Shown here: in pieces, positions 47,815-57,441 of the stretch
Numbering within the stretch: the first letter of the stretch is position 1
Layout: every line of letters begins with the position of its first letter
DNA from: Blumeriella jaapii
Lineage: Eukaryota; Ascomycota; Leotiomycetes; Helotiales; Drepanopezizaceae
NCBI GenBank assembly: GCA_009599575.1
Contig: VWND01000035.1
Location: 124,001-188,000, forward strand
DNA length: 64,000 bases
Direction: 5' to 3'
Program-made: the position numbers and the translations under genes
The notes under the pieces: generated by a model
Database searches by the model: none
What the model was told of the DNA's origin: nothing
Seen by the model: the letters and a program-made list of their open reading frames with translations, nothing else

Positions 47815-48640
47815 AGTAAAAACCGAAATTAAAAACTTGAAAATCAAAAAGTGCTGAAGAATTGTTAAAAAAGATAAAACCATAAAATTTATTTCATTTA
47901 AATGGGTTTTTATATACAAAATAAACAGCTTAAGCGAATTGCAGCGGTGCAAATCGAAATTAGTCGTAAAAAAAAATTTCTAAAACGAAGCTTTAATTTT
48001 TTTTATATACGCAGCTATATTCGCAGCCCGTTTTTTCCGAACGGTTATAGCGCTGACGGTTTATTTCGATTTGGAAATTAAGTAATTCGATATAATTAAT
48101 ATATTTGTTAATGCAAAACGAAACTTTAGAAATAAGCCAGTTACGTGCTATTTGCTTAATAGATTTAAATAATCAAATATAATAGTATAGCTAAACCGAG
48201 CTTTATATAAATTAAAAAACTTTCTAGCCTTATAATACGGCGAATTCGCTAATATTTTAAAAAAACTAAAGCTTAAACTAATAGGCGAAAAGCTTTATAT
48301 ATTCGCTAACGAAATGCGAAGCGTATACGTGGCGTTTTACGTCGACGATATTTTTAAATTTTATACCACGCTTTTTATTCGTCAAAAGCCGACAAAATTA
48401 TTTTCGGTTTGAAAAAAACTTACGAGCTTATAAGCATAAGAAATCTGGATTATTTTTTCGAAGTCCGTATTTTACGAAATAAACAAAAAAAAAAAGTTTT
48501 CCTGTTTTACGACTCGTATATCGAAAAAATAACTACGAAGTTTAATATATGTAAAAAACGTTTTTTAAATACGCTTTTTTTAATCTGCGAATTTATTAAA
48601 AACTCAAGCGTAGCTACGCTTCCGCAAATTAAAAAGTATT
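47815..48640 (+). pseudogene. Copia C reverse transcriptase
   Basis: Blocks in order: FISFKWVFIYKINSLSELQR and CKSKLVVKKNF (copia KARLVARG-like), YAAIFAARFFRTVIALTVYFDLEIKQFD (motif A, Asp present), LNRALYKLKNFLALQY, then AFYVDDIF at 48332-48355 with both catalytic Asp retained. Other stops and frame losses make the protein non-functional. Confidence 0.88.
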
Positions 48641-48654
48641 AAAAAAAAATCGGT

Positions 48655-49160
48655 TTAATTTTATATACGGCCATTATGCTTCGACCCGACGTGGCCTTCG
48701 CAGCCTTTCAGCTTTTTTATTTTTTTATTAATTTAAGTTTTTATTATTTCGAAACAGCTAATTAAACGCTTCGATATTTTTATAAAACGAAATTTCTAAG
48801 AATCGTTTACAATCGGAAAAAGCGGAAAAACTAATTAATAGTTTTTACCGACGCTTTTTTCGCCGACGATTTAAAAACTCGGAAATTTTTTTAAAAGTAT
48901 ATTTTTTTTTTTTTCGGAAATGCTATTTTGTAAAAAATTATACGACAAAATATAATTATTATTTCTTTTATTAAAGCGGAGCTATTTGTTTGTATAACGA
49001 TCGTAAAAAAAATAATAGTATTTTAACGTTTTTTCAAAAAGCTTCGATTCGACGTTGTTTTTAAATAAAACGTATATTGCGACAACTAACAAACGATTAA
49101 ATTAATCGTAAAAGAAAAAAAAAAATTTTTACGAAGTTTCGCTACGTCGATATAAGCAAT
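48655..49160 (+). pseudogene. Copia C RNase H region
   Basis: Follows RT: LYTAIMLRPDVAFAAFQLF (the copia 'R-P-D-I' block) near 48,660-48,715, then TDAFFADD near 48,845 and IKAELFVCI near 48,970, the E-A-E-Y/L equivalent. Ends before a region without copia motifs. Confidence 0.75.
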
Positions 49161-49199
49161 ATATGAATTCGCTAAAAGTATTAAAATAAAAAGTTTAAA

Positions 49200-50919
49200 A
49201 TCATATATTTTTTAATAAATAAAATGCACGCAAACGGTTTTACTAAGAATTTGATCCGACAAAAGTATAAAAGTTTCGTTAAACTTTTTAATTTACGAAA
49301 TTCTCGGAGCTTTATCGAAAAGCTCGATTAATCGAGCTGAAAAGCTTGCATTTTGCAAACGTATATTTATTTAAACAGACTTTTATTAAAACTTAAATAT
49401 AATAAAAAATTATCCTCTAATTAAAAAAAATCCGAATTTTTCGCAAACCTAGAAATTCAAAACTAAACCGTTTAGTTTTGCAAAAAATCAAAAATATAAT
49501 CCGTTTAAAATAATAATTTGCGCTCGACGTTTCGCGATAATTAAATCTGAAATAAACCTTTCGATAGCTTTTTTAAAAACAGCTGCCGCCGGCTATGCAG
49601 CCGAAATATTTTTTTTTTTTTGCGAAGCTTTATCAGACTGAAAATCAAAAACGTTTGATAAAAAAATCGCCGCGAAATTTTTTTTTAGACTTTCAAAAAC
49701 GAAAGCATTTTCTGATAAATCGTGGCCAGGCTTTATTTCGCTAGTACGTAAAACAAAAATAAAAGTTTCTATTCGAAAAGCAGAAGCAAAAAATCTGAAA
49801 AACCTTACGAGCCGCGGCGAACTTCGCGTTAATAATACGCTTTGTGTTTATTAGTTTTGCTTTTGAATTACGATCGATTTAAAAGTTTACTTTTTTATAT
49901 TTTTAAAGCCGTTTTAACCGTAAAATAAAAAATAACCGTTATATTTTAAAAATCGATTAGCAGAAACGACAAAGTTTTTTCGATAAAACTAACCGTTTTA
50001 ATAACTTTATTAATCCGAGTTTTAAAAACGGAAGACCACGCAGCCAAAACGTTCGCGTCGGCCGGAATGCACGACGTATTAATTGCGTAGCATCGATAGC
50101 AACGAGCTTTAGCTAAATTCGATAAGCAATCGTAATTCAGGTTTTCAATTGTTTTACGAATAATACAAGTTATATAAAAAGTAGAATTAAAAAGCTTAGG
50201 AATAGCAGGCTTTCTGGCCTTAATACGAACGCGTTTTAAAAAACGACCATCGTCGTTATTTCCATCTTCAGTTTTTTCGCTTTAGTAACTTCCGGCCGCT
50301 TTTTTTTCAAAAGCGCCAATATTCTGCTTTTTCTCTCCGAAAATGCTATTAAAACCGAAACCATTATTAATAGCTCTTTTATCGCCAGCAGCGTTTTTTC
50401 TATTTTCAGGCGCTATATCGGTATTCTCGCTAGGCAAATATGAATTTTCGAAAAAACCGTTTAAAAACGAAATATCGAAAAAATCGCTTTTTTCGAAAAA
50501 ATCGAAAAAAAACGAATTGGCCGAAAAAGCCGACTAATTGCGCAAAATGAATTTCGCAAAATTTCGATTACGCAAGCGCCGAAAACTGAAAGTCCGAAAA
50601 GCTGAGCCAATTGATTGCGTAAAGCTACGCGAACGATTTTTTTTAAGTATAAAAAAAGCTATATCGATGTTTTTAATTAAAATAATAAAGCCTGAATCCA
50701 TTAGAAAACTAATAAGAAAATAAAAAAGTTAAGATTTTTAAAAGCGACGAAACGCTTATTTAAGCTGAATTGGCTTTATTCACGCTTCGCAACGATAAAA
50801 AATATAAATAAGTTATATAAATATTGCAATATCGCGTTACGGCCGCATTCGGACGACAAAAGAATTTTTCCGCGCTTTGAAAATAATTGATTATCGGATT
50901 GGCAATCAGCTAAAAAATA
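49200..50919 (+). other. Region between copia C RNase H and 3' LTR, no copia motif
   Basis: In standard copia elements the LTR follows RNase H within a few hundred bases; here there are 1.7 kb. Two protein-like stretches exist: a frame at 50343-50723 rich in Phe, Lys and Arg (GKYEFSKKPFKNEISKKSLF), and a second frame at about 50,750-50,915 ending in LQYRVTAAFGRQKNFSALKI. The second is the better coding candidate. Neither resembles a family I know. Confidence 0.45.
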
Positions 50920-51221
50920 TATTGCGTTATATTTATATTTTTTTATTTTTTTTTATTTTTTTTGTTTCAGATTTATTTTTTTTGTACGCTTTTAGTAATT
51001 AAATGTTTTTAAAGCTCGGAAAGGCTCGTAGTCACGTAATAACGAGCCTTCTCGGAAACTAGTTTTTCCGAACGACTGACTAAGCGAGCCCGAACCTTCC
51101 GTCTTTTGCGGAGAGCTCGCTAGTCAGATTTAAAATAATACAAGTAACATTTTACTGCATATAATTCATCCGTTCCAGCCTCCGGTGAGGATTCCTACCG
51201 ACTATTCAGCTATGCACGACA
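50920..51221 (+). repeat. 3' LTR of copia C (302 bp)
   Basis: Partner of 13892-14193. TATTGCG start (TG to TA) and CACGACA end. It is followed by AAGAT at 51222-51226. Confidence 0.92.
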
Positions 51222-51226
51222 AAGAT

Positions 51227-51462
51227 TTATAGCTCTTAGTATCGATTCGATCATCAAAGCTACAGCCGTCTATGTACGGGAACATATCGTTAACATTTAT
51301 GGATCTTTTTATAGGGACAAATGTTGCTGATGCTGACAGTTTCAGTAAGGCCTTTTGAAATCATGAAGGAGAGACCCGAACGTTCTGCAATCCTTAGAAA
51401 ATGATATCACAAAAAATAAAGCCATGAAATGGTGGGGTTTTCCGTTGCCTTGTTTTGAGCTT
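51227..51462. other. 236-bp island of host DNA between copia C and copia D
   Basis: Normal composition without RIP-type loss, bounded by the right target copy of C (51222-51226) and the left target copy of D (AGCTT, 51458-51462). Before the insertions it would have been continuous with 13,886 on one side and 57,442 on the other. No gene recognised. Confidence 0.8.
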
Positions 51463-51655
51463 TGTTGGTATCACAGATGGTGATACAGATACGACTAGTC
51501 GTTAAATCGGGTTGAAACTGTATGCATTCTACTGAGTCTAGCTGGTGTGAAAATATGGGATAGATATGCGAGCGCTAGCGGGCGCTAGCGCTGCGCATCT
51601 ACAATTATAATCCCGCATCACCTGATCCCACGTGATCCCTATAAGTATTCCCACA
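51463..51655 (-). repeat. 3' LTR of copia D (193 bp)
   Basis: Begins TGTTGG and ends CCCACA on the plus strand. It contains the perfect palindrome AGCGCTAGCG-GG-CGCTAGCGCT at 51571-51592. Little mutated compared with the element interior. Confidence 0.95.
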
Positions 51656-51699
51656 CTGGCAGTTTTTCTCTTTTTAGTAAAATGCGTTTCTGGCTTGCA

Positions 51700-52330
51700 A
51701 CGTGTTTAAACGCAATTGCAAGTTAGCCTTTTAAATTAGCTTTTTTTCTTTTTTATTTACCCAGCCCTTTATTCTAATCGTCAGCTTATTTTCCTCGATA
51801 AACGTCGTAAACGTTTTATTTAGGGCTGCTTTCGTTATAGCGTCCGCCAAGTTATTCTTGCCGTTAATTCAGCGAATTTTTGCTATTTCACGCCTTTCGT
51901 ATAACTGGCGCAGCGCTATAACATCGATTATAAATCTTTTTTCTTTTATCGTTTTAAGTTTTATTAAGCATTCGTATAATAAATAAAAGTTTGTGCAAAC
52001 GATTAATAGAATTTTTGGTAAATTAAGCTGCTAAATGATTTGTTCCAGGATAGTCGTAATCGCAATTGCTAAATCGGCTCCGGCTATTATTCCTAGAATT
52101 TCGCTAATTAATACGTTTTTTTGTAACACGTCGGCTTTTAATAAAACTGAAATATATAACGTTGTTTTATATAAAAAAGTCGTCGTTTTCGAATAAAATA
52201 TTTTTATTACTAATAGCGATAACGTAATTAATCTGGCTATTTAAATTTTCGTTGTTAGCAAACGAGCCGTTTATAAAAACGTATAATTTTATGCAATTTA
52301 AATCGAAAAAATATATAGGTTAATTTTCGG
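51700..52330 (-). pseudogene. Copia D RNase H region
   Basis: Minus-strand sequence between RT and the 3' LTR. Individual blocks are hard to read because of stops, and the assignment rests on order within the element. Confidence 0.5.
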
Positions 52331-53310
52331 TTTTGATTATTTATTATCTATTTTATTCGTTTGTTTAGCTCGACAATTTTCTTTTGGCCTGGGTTTTTAA
52401 ATTGCGCAGTTGTAAACAACGCGAATATAGTTTTTAATTAGCAAATTAACGTAATATAAGCTTCTAAAGCTTTTTAGCTGGCGTATTTTTGCATTTAAGT
52501 ATCTGGATTATCTAAAACAAACTTCAGATTTTTGCTTTGGTTCTTTTATATAAAAGTTATATAATCGCTTTTCAGGATCAGAACGCATCCGTTAAAAGCT
52601 AGATTATGCGAAGTTGTAAACTTATCTATTGGTTTTGCCGTTAATTTGGCCTTTTCCAATTCAGTTTTTTTTTTTTGCAATAAAACGTTCGTTACCAAAA
52701 AAATATATATCGTTCGTTTGCATTTTAATTAATCCAAAAGCGTTTTTTCCAATAGTAATTAATAAGCAGGAATCGTAAATTAACGTAACGGCAAACAGCT
52801 TTTTTTTATAATAAATATAATATATTATTTATTAAAATATTTTTGCTTCCGGAATTTTATACAACGCTTTTTTTAACCCGTATAATCGTGCCTTCGGAAT
52901 ACAAATAAGCTATTTCCTTTAATAGTTTTGCCAGGATTAGCCGGTTTAACGGTTGCTTATTTTATGTATAAGCCTGGATGATATTTCGTAAATACAAATG
53001 TATTTTTTGTTGCAGCAGCGAAAGGGCCAGGGCAGTAATTAATTTTTGGCTCGAACGCTGAATTGTAGATGATTGCGTTAATATAACTTTTTTGCTTTGG
53101 TCCAAAAAGGCCTGTATTATAAGCCTTAACTTTTCGAACGGGATGGAAATCTTTTTCGCTTTTATTTCATTTATTAAACGTAATCCGAAAATTCGCACGC
53201 TATTGTATTGGACTGGATCGTATTATATAAACTCGAATACTTTTGTAGCTAGTAAACCTTCGATTTTACGACGTTAAGAATTTTTAAACGCTTCGCCTTC
53301 CGTTGTAATT
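52330..53310 (-). pseudogene. Copia D reverse transcriptase
   Basis: The minus frame includes TTEGEAFKNS, KIEGLLATKVFEFI, then VRIFGLRLINEIKAKKISIP, EKLRLIIQAF and LTQSSTIQRSSQKLITALAL with QQKIHLYLRNIIQAYT. This order (E-G-L-L, F-x-S-R-L-V-D-E-I-K, Q-S-P-T-I-Q-R, D-I-T-Q-A-Y) is the hallmark of fungal copia RT. The Asp of D-I-T-Q-A-Y is Asn here (RNIIQAYT), a G-to-A effect. The YVDD region near 52.5 kb is not readable. Confidence 0.85.
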
Positions 53311-53649
53311 ACTTTAGAAGCGCGCAATCTGGCTGAAAGCTTCCGGTCTGATTTTTTTTTTTATGCGTTTAAAAACGTACTGAGCTTTTCGCAAAAGGTT
53401 TTAGTAATCAGCTGCTTAAAGCATATATCGTCGTATCTGCGTGAGGCTTTTTTTGCTCGGCCTGTACGACGCGGTTCTGCTGGTTCTGGGGGGTTTTTCT
53501 GATTTTGTACGCTCGGAAAAGGGTTTTGGGGTTCTTTTTTATCAGATTCCGGTTCGTCGTTTTCCGAAGGTTTCTGATTATATAACTTTACAACCGTTAT
53601 TTTTAATTAAACTGTTTTTTTTTTGATTTGAACGGTGCACGTTTATTTT

Positions 53650-54573
53650 TCAATTGCGAAAAAAGTGTAAAAGCCTTTTTATTAAGCTTTCTCGTTGCTT
53701 ATTCCCTCGCGTTATATACGAACTTGCGATTAAAAAAACAGATTTAGCGTTTCGAATATATTCGGGCCATTGCGCGTATAAAATGCATTTTGCATTTGGC
53801 GAATTGCTTACAATCGGCGGACTTCCGCCATTTCTTTGCGTACAGCTTCTTTTCGCTTTGCAATATTTGCAAAAAGAAGGTTATTTTCGTAAATACGGGG
53901 GTAAGCGCCGAATATAAGTAAAATTGAAACAAAACCTGCTGAACCGGCTGTATCGTTAATAGTTTTCAGGGCTATTTGCAAGCGCTGTTTTTTTGAAAGT
54001 ACCGGTTCTTTTGAGTTTAGCTGTAATAATTTTATAAACACGTCGCAACGTATAATAATAGCGCTTAATTTTTCTTATATTGTTATATGCTTCGGTAAGC
54101 ATTTGCTTAATAATAATTAATATTGCTTTTGCCAATCCTCTAAACTTTTTTTTTGCGTTAAAATTAATACCTGGATCGTATATAATAATATCGGAAAATT
54201 CTAAATATATATTTATCCAGTATTTCCGCAATTAATTAAAAGTTTCGAATACGATTATATTTTTAAAAAACGCTGCCGAATTAAACGAAGTTGCAAAATC
54301 GACAACGTGTAATACTAAACTTTTATCCAGGTATATTATATTAATAATAATAAAATAATTAAATTCTTAGTCGTTTTTTAAAATAAATTTGTATTTGCCA
54401 AAGCTTGCGCCGTGCATTTGGCACTGGTGACAGAACTTTTCAATTGTTTTTAAAACTTTAAAAAAAACGTTTTCGTGGCCGGATAAATCAAGCATTTTTG
54501 CAAAACGCGCCGCGGAAAAATATTCGAATCGGCGATATATTTGACGTAATTTTGTAGTTGTCAAATGGGCCAA
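53650..54573 (-). pseudogene. Copia D pre-integrase and integrase
   Basis: Segment 54573-54367 encodes HLTTTKLRQIYRRFEYFSAARFAK and FCHQCQMHG: the zinc site H...H-C-x-x-C in which the second His is Tyr (CAC to TAC) and Gly is Glu. The core follows: VVDFATSF-like, YDPGINFNAKKF and EAYNNIRKIKRYYYTLRRVYKII (family E-x-H-x-x-x-G-x-x-E-R-Y), with the catalytic Glu region retained as Lys/Arg. KTINDTAG is the conserved end of the core. Confidence 0.85.
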
Positions 54574-54646
54574 AATAGCTTTTTTTCGTATATAATATTA
54601 AAAACGGATAATTTTATTTGCGAATAATTAAAATCTTTTTTTGGTT

Positions 54647-54973
54647 TTAAATAAAAACATCGGACAGATTGTTATAATAAACTTTCAAACGATCGAAATC
54701 CTGGAAAAAGATCAAAAATAATATATCTACGTTGATTAAATAAAAAATAATTAATCTTAGCGGTATCGTTATATTTATAAAACCGGTAATTTTCGTTATG
54801 TTATCGCCAAATTTAATTTTGATTTTGCTTTCAGATCGATTTATATATAAAAAAATGGAAAGCAACTTTTGCAAAGCTTCGGCTTGTCGCTTTTTTTGCA
54901 ATAAAAACCTTCGCTGCTTTTGTATCTGAGATAAAACTTTAAAATTTATAAAAGAAATAGCGTTCGAATACAA
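54647..54973 (-). pseudogene. Copia D protease
   Basis: 108 uninterrupted codons including FGDNITKITGFINITIPL and FLIFFQDFDRLKVYYNNLSDVFI, the copia pattern where a lost active-site Asp lies upstream and L-x-D-M-D-R-L-G-V-Y-x-N-N ends the domain. Confidence 0.75.
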
Positions 54974-54999
54974 ATTGGTCGAGAGAAATAATGGTCGGA

Positions 55000-57240
55000 A
55001 AAAGTAAATATAAGTTTTTTATCCGTATACGCGTGGTACGTAGCGTAATTACGTAAATTTTTTATTAATTATTGGCCGTTAATTGCTTTTAATTCAGTCG
55101 TGAATTGGATTGCGGCCGCTAATTATTAATTTTTACGCTTTCCGCTGGCTTCCGACAGACTTTCGCTTTTAATTTCAGTTAAAAACTGGCGATATTCGGC
55201 AAAAGTATAATTAACGCCTGTAAAATGGTGAAATTCGTATTTCCAGGCTTCGTAAGCTGCTTTTCGCTTTTTTTGGCGTATATTAAATAAATTAATAATT
55301 TAGCTTTTTGCATATATAGCAAAGCTTTTTACGGTTTGGGCCGGTGCTTTTCGGATTGCCACGAAAAAAGGCTTTATATTTTTTTCGGTATAAACCTCCT
55401 CGACCTTTATTTCTTTTTTATTGCTTTTATATTCGCGATCGGTGTAATATGCGCCCGATAGGTCCTTCCATATACTACCGGTGTTCTCGTTTTTGTTCTG
55501 AAAAATGCCGGTCTAATATAAATAGGCTCCGGAAGCTGGGTTTAGTTTTGAAATAACCGACATAAAGCTTTTCAACTATGTTAAAAAAACAGTAAAAAAC
55601 TTTGCTAAATTGTATTGCGCATACGCGCATTCTGGCATATTTTTAACTGCATTTATTAATACGTCGCGAAATGCTTTGTTTATATAATATTCGAAAATTA
55701 AATTGCGCTGAATTATCACTAGTTTTTTGGCCATAATTAAAAAACATTCGAAACTGGTTTTAATAGCGTTTTTAGGCATAAAAGCTATACGAAATAAACT
55801 TATGGATCGCTACTTTTCGAGGTATTTCTGGACGGATTCGGAGATTTCGAACTGCTTTTTTATCAGAGCAATTATAATCCAAAACTCGTAGTTCTGGCCG
55901 TATAATTTAATTATATAAAAGTCGTAGGCGTCGTTCTTTAGCATAAATGAAAAAACAACTGCGTAGCTAATTTCGTCTTTTTGCTGGATTTCAAATCTTA
56001 AACAATTTTTATAAAAAATATTTAATTTATCGTTCAGAATTTCGTATTCCGCATTTTTATACTTTTTTTTTTTATTATTATAAACTTTGGAAATATTTTT
56101 AATTTAACGAGAATAATCGGGAACTTGCGTATAAAATGGGGCCGGGAATTGCAGCTTTGGGTAAAACTGCTCTGGTCGGACGTATATACGATACTTTCGT
56201 TGGTATTCGGGCTGGTATTAAAAAAAACTCTTTAACTTCGATGTTGCGTTATGGATCGTACGAGCCATATAGGTTATTGCGACCGGTATTTTCAGAATTC
56301 TGGTTTCTGGAGTTATATTAAAATTTTACCGGCTGTGCAAAAGTATCGGAACCTTTTTTTGCTTTGTTAAATAATAGCCCATTTGGTTTTCTAATTTTGC
56401 GATTATATTCTCGGAATATCTCGTTATATTTAATGCGCAATCGAATTTTTTTTTTCTGCAAAACAAAAGTCTATTCGATTTTATTTAACTTTAATCGAGC
56501 TTAAACTATTGCTGCGTATAAGATTTTTGCTACAGGTTTTTATAAAAAAGCCTGCGATTAAGCAAGTTTCGCGGAATTTTTTTCAAGCTCGGAAATTAAG
56601 CTTTGCAAACGTATCGGAAATCTATTTTTCAAAATTTTTCCGAATAATTTGTAATAATTCGTAAAATAAATCTAGTTTATTATCTGTTTTGTAAACTTCG
56701 CAGCAAAGCGCAATATACTTATTCAAAGTCTTTTCGGAAAACGTTGCTAAATCCACTTTTTTACCCTAATTTTCGACACCGTATTTAATATATGCAAATA
56801 TCGGAATTATTTTAAATGCTTATTTTTAATAGTGAAGCAACTTGTATTTGAGATCCGGTATTTCGTAATTAATGGCGGTAGATAGGTTGGTGGCGTTCGT
56901 AATTGTTTTTGATTAATAATTATCGCAAAATATAAGCTGCAACAGGTTGGAAGGTAGAGCGTTTATTTGCTTGTATTGCTGCTTGGTTTTTTTAAAATCT
57001 TTTTTCGAAATCGTAGGATTCGCCGAACAGCGGTATTAATAAAACACAATCAAATAGAAATTATCAAACCTGATTTTAGCTACTTTTTTTTTTTTTTAGT
57101 CGTTTTGCATAACAAAAGGAGATTAATAGCCTTTAGCGCAGATCTGAAAAAAAAATCGTTTTGCATAACAAAATCTCTTAAACTTGCCTTTTTTATTAAA
57201 CTTTGCGAATTTGTAATTAAAAGTAAATTTAACCACTAAT
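55000..57240 (-). pseudogene. Copia D Gag region
   Basis: Minus-strand sequence between the 5' LTR and protease. The clearest stretch, 55779-55576, reads FLIMAKKLVIIQRNLIFEYY and VLINAVKNMPECAYAQYNLAKF. This is plausible for a copia Gag, but no zinc knuckle was found. An alternating purine-rich run near 57,070-57,100 is low complexity. Confidence 0.6.
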
Positions 57241-57243
57241 CAG

Positions 57244-57436
57244 TATTGGTATTATAGATAGTGATACAGATACGACTAGTCGTTAAATCGGGTTGAAACT
57301 GTATGCATTCTACTGGGTCTAGCTGGTGTGAGAATATAAGATAGATGTGCGAGCGCTAGCGGGCGCTAGCGCTGCGCACCTACAACTGTGATCCCGCATC
57401 ACCTGATCCCACGTGACCCCTATGGGTATTCCCACA
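57244..57436 (-). repeat. 5' LTR of copia D (193 bp)
   Basis: Partner of 51463-51655; the palindrome is at 57352-57373. Ends CCCACA, followed by AGCTT at 57437-57441. Confidence 0.95.
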
Positions 57437-57441
57437 AGCTT

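Larger units (their letters stand above)
13892..51221 (+). mobile_element. Ty1/copia LTR retrotransposon 'C', split by nested gypsy elements
   Basis: Two 302-bp LTRs (13892-14193 and 50920-51221) bound the element, each starting TG (TA in the mutated 3' copy) and ending CA, and the host site AAGAT is duplicated at 13887-13891 and 51222-51226. Copia order on the plus strand is Gag-like region, pre-integrase/integrase, reverse transcriptase, RNase H. Integrase is interrupted at 17131/46238 by gypsy A-outer. Without the insert the element is about 8.2 kb, long for copia, mostly because some 1.7 kb lies between RNase H and the 3' LTR. All frames carry many RIP-type stops, so it is dead. Sequence right after the 5' LTR (GTTATAAGC, mutated from a probable GTTATGAGC) resembles the complement of the initiator tRNA-Met anticodon region, the half-tRNA primer used by some copia elements. 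Confidence 0.92.
51463..57436 (-). mobile_element. Ty1/copia retrotransposon 'D', minus strand
   Basis: 193-bp LTRs at 51463-51655 and 57244-57436 and target duplication AGCTT at 51458-51462 and 57437-57441; length 5,974 bp, normal for copia. On the minus strand from right to left: Gag, protease, pre-integrase, integrase, RT, RNase H. Protein blocks are clear but broken by stops. It is separate from element C by LTR length and sequence. Confidence 0.95.

Noticed and set aside
13892..57436. AT-rich block as mitochondrial DNA or as a centromere
   Set aside because: It consists of nuclear LTR elements with target duplications, so not mitochondrial. At 43.5 kb with genes on both sides it could be pericentromeric, but nothing in the sequence decides this.
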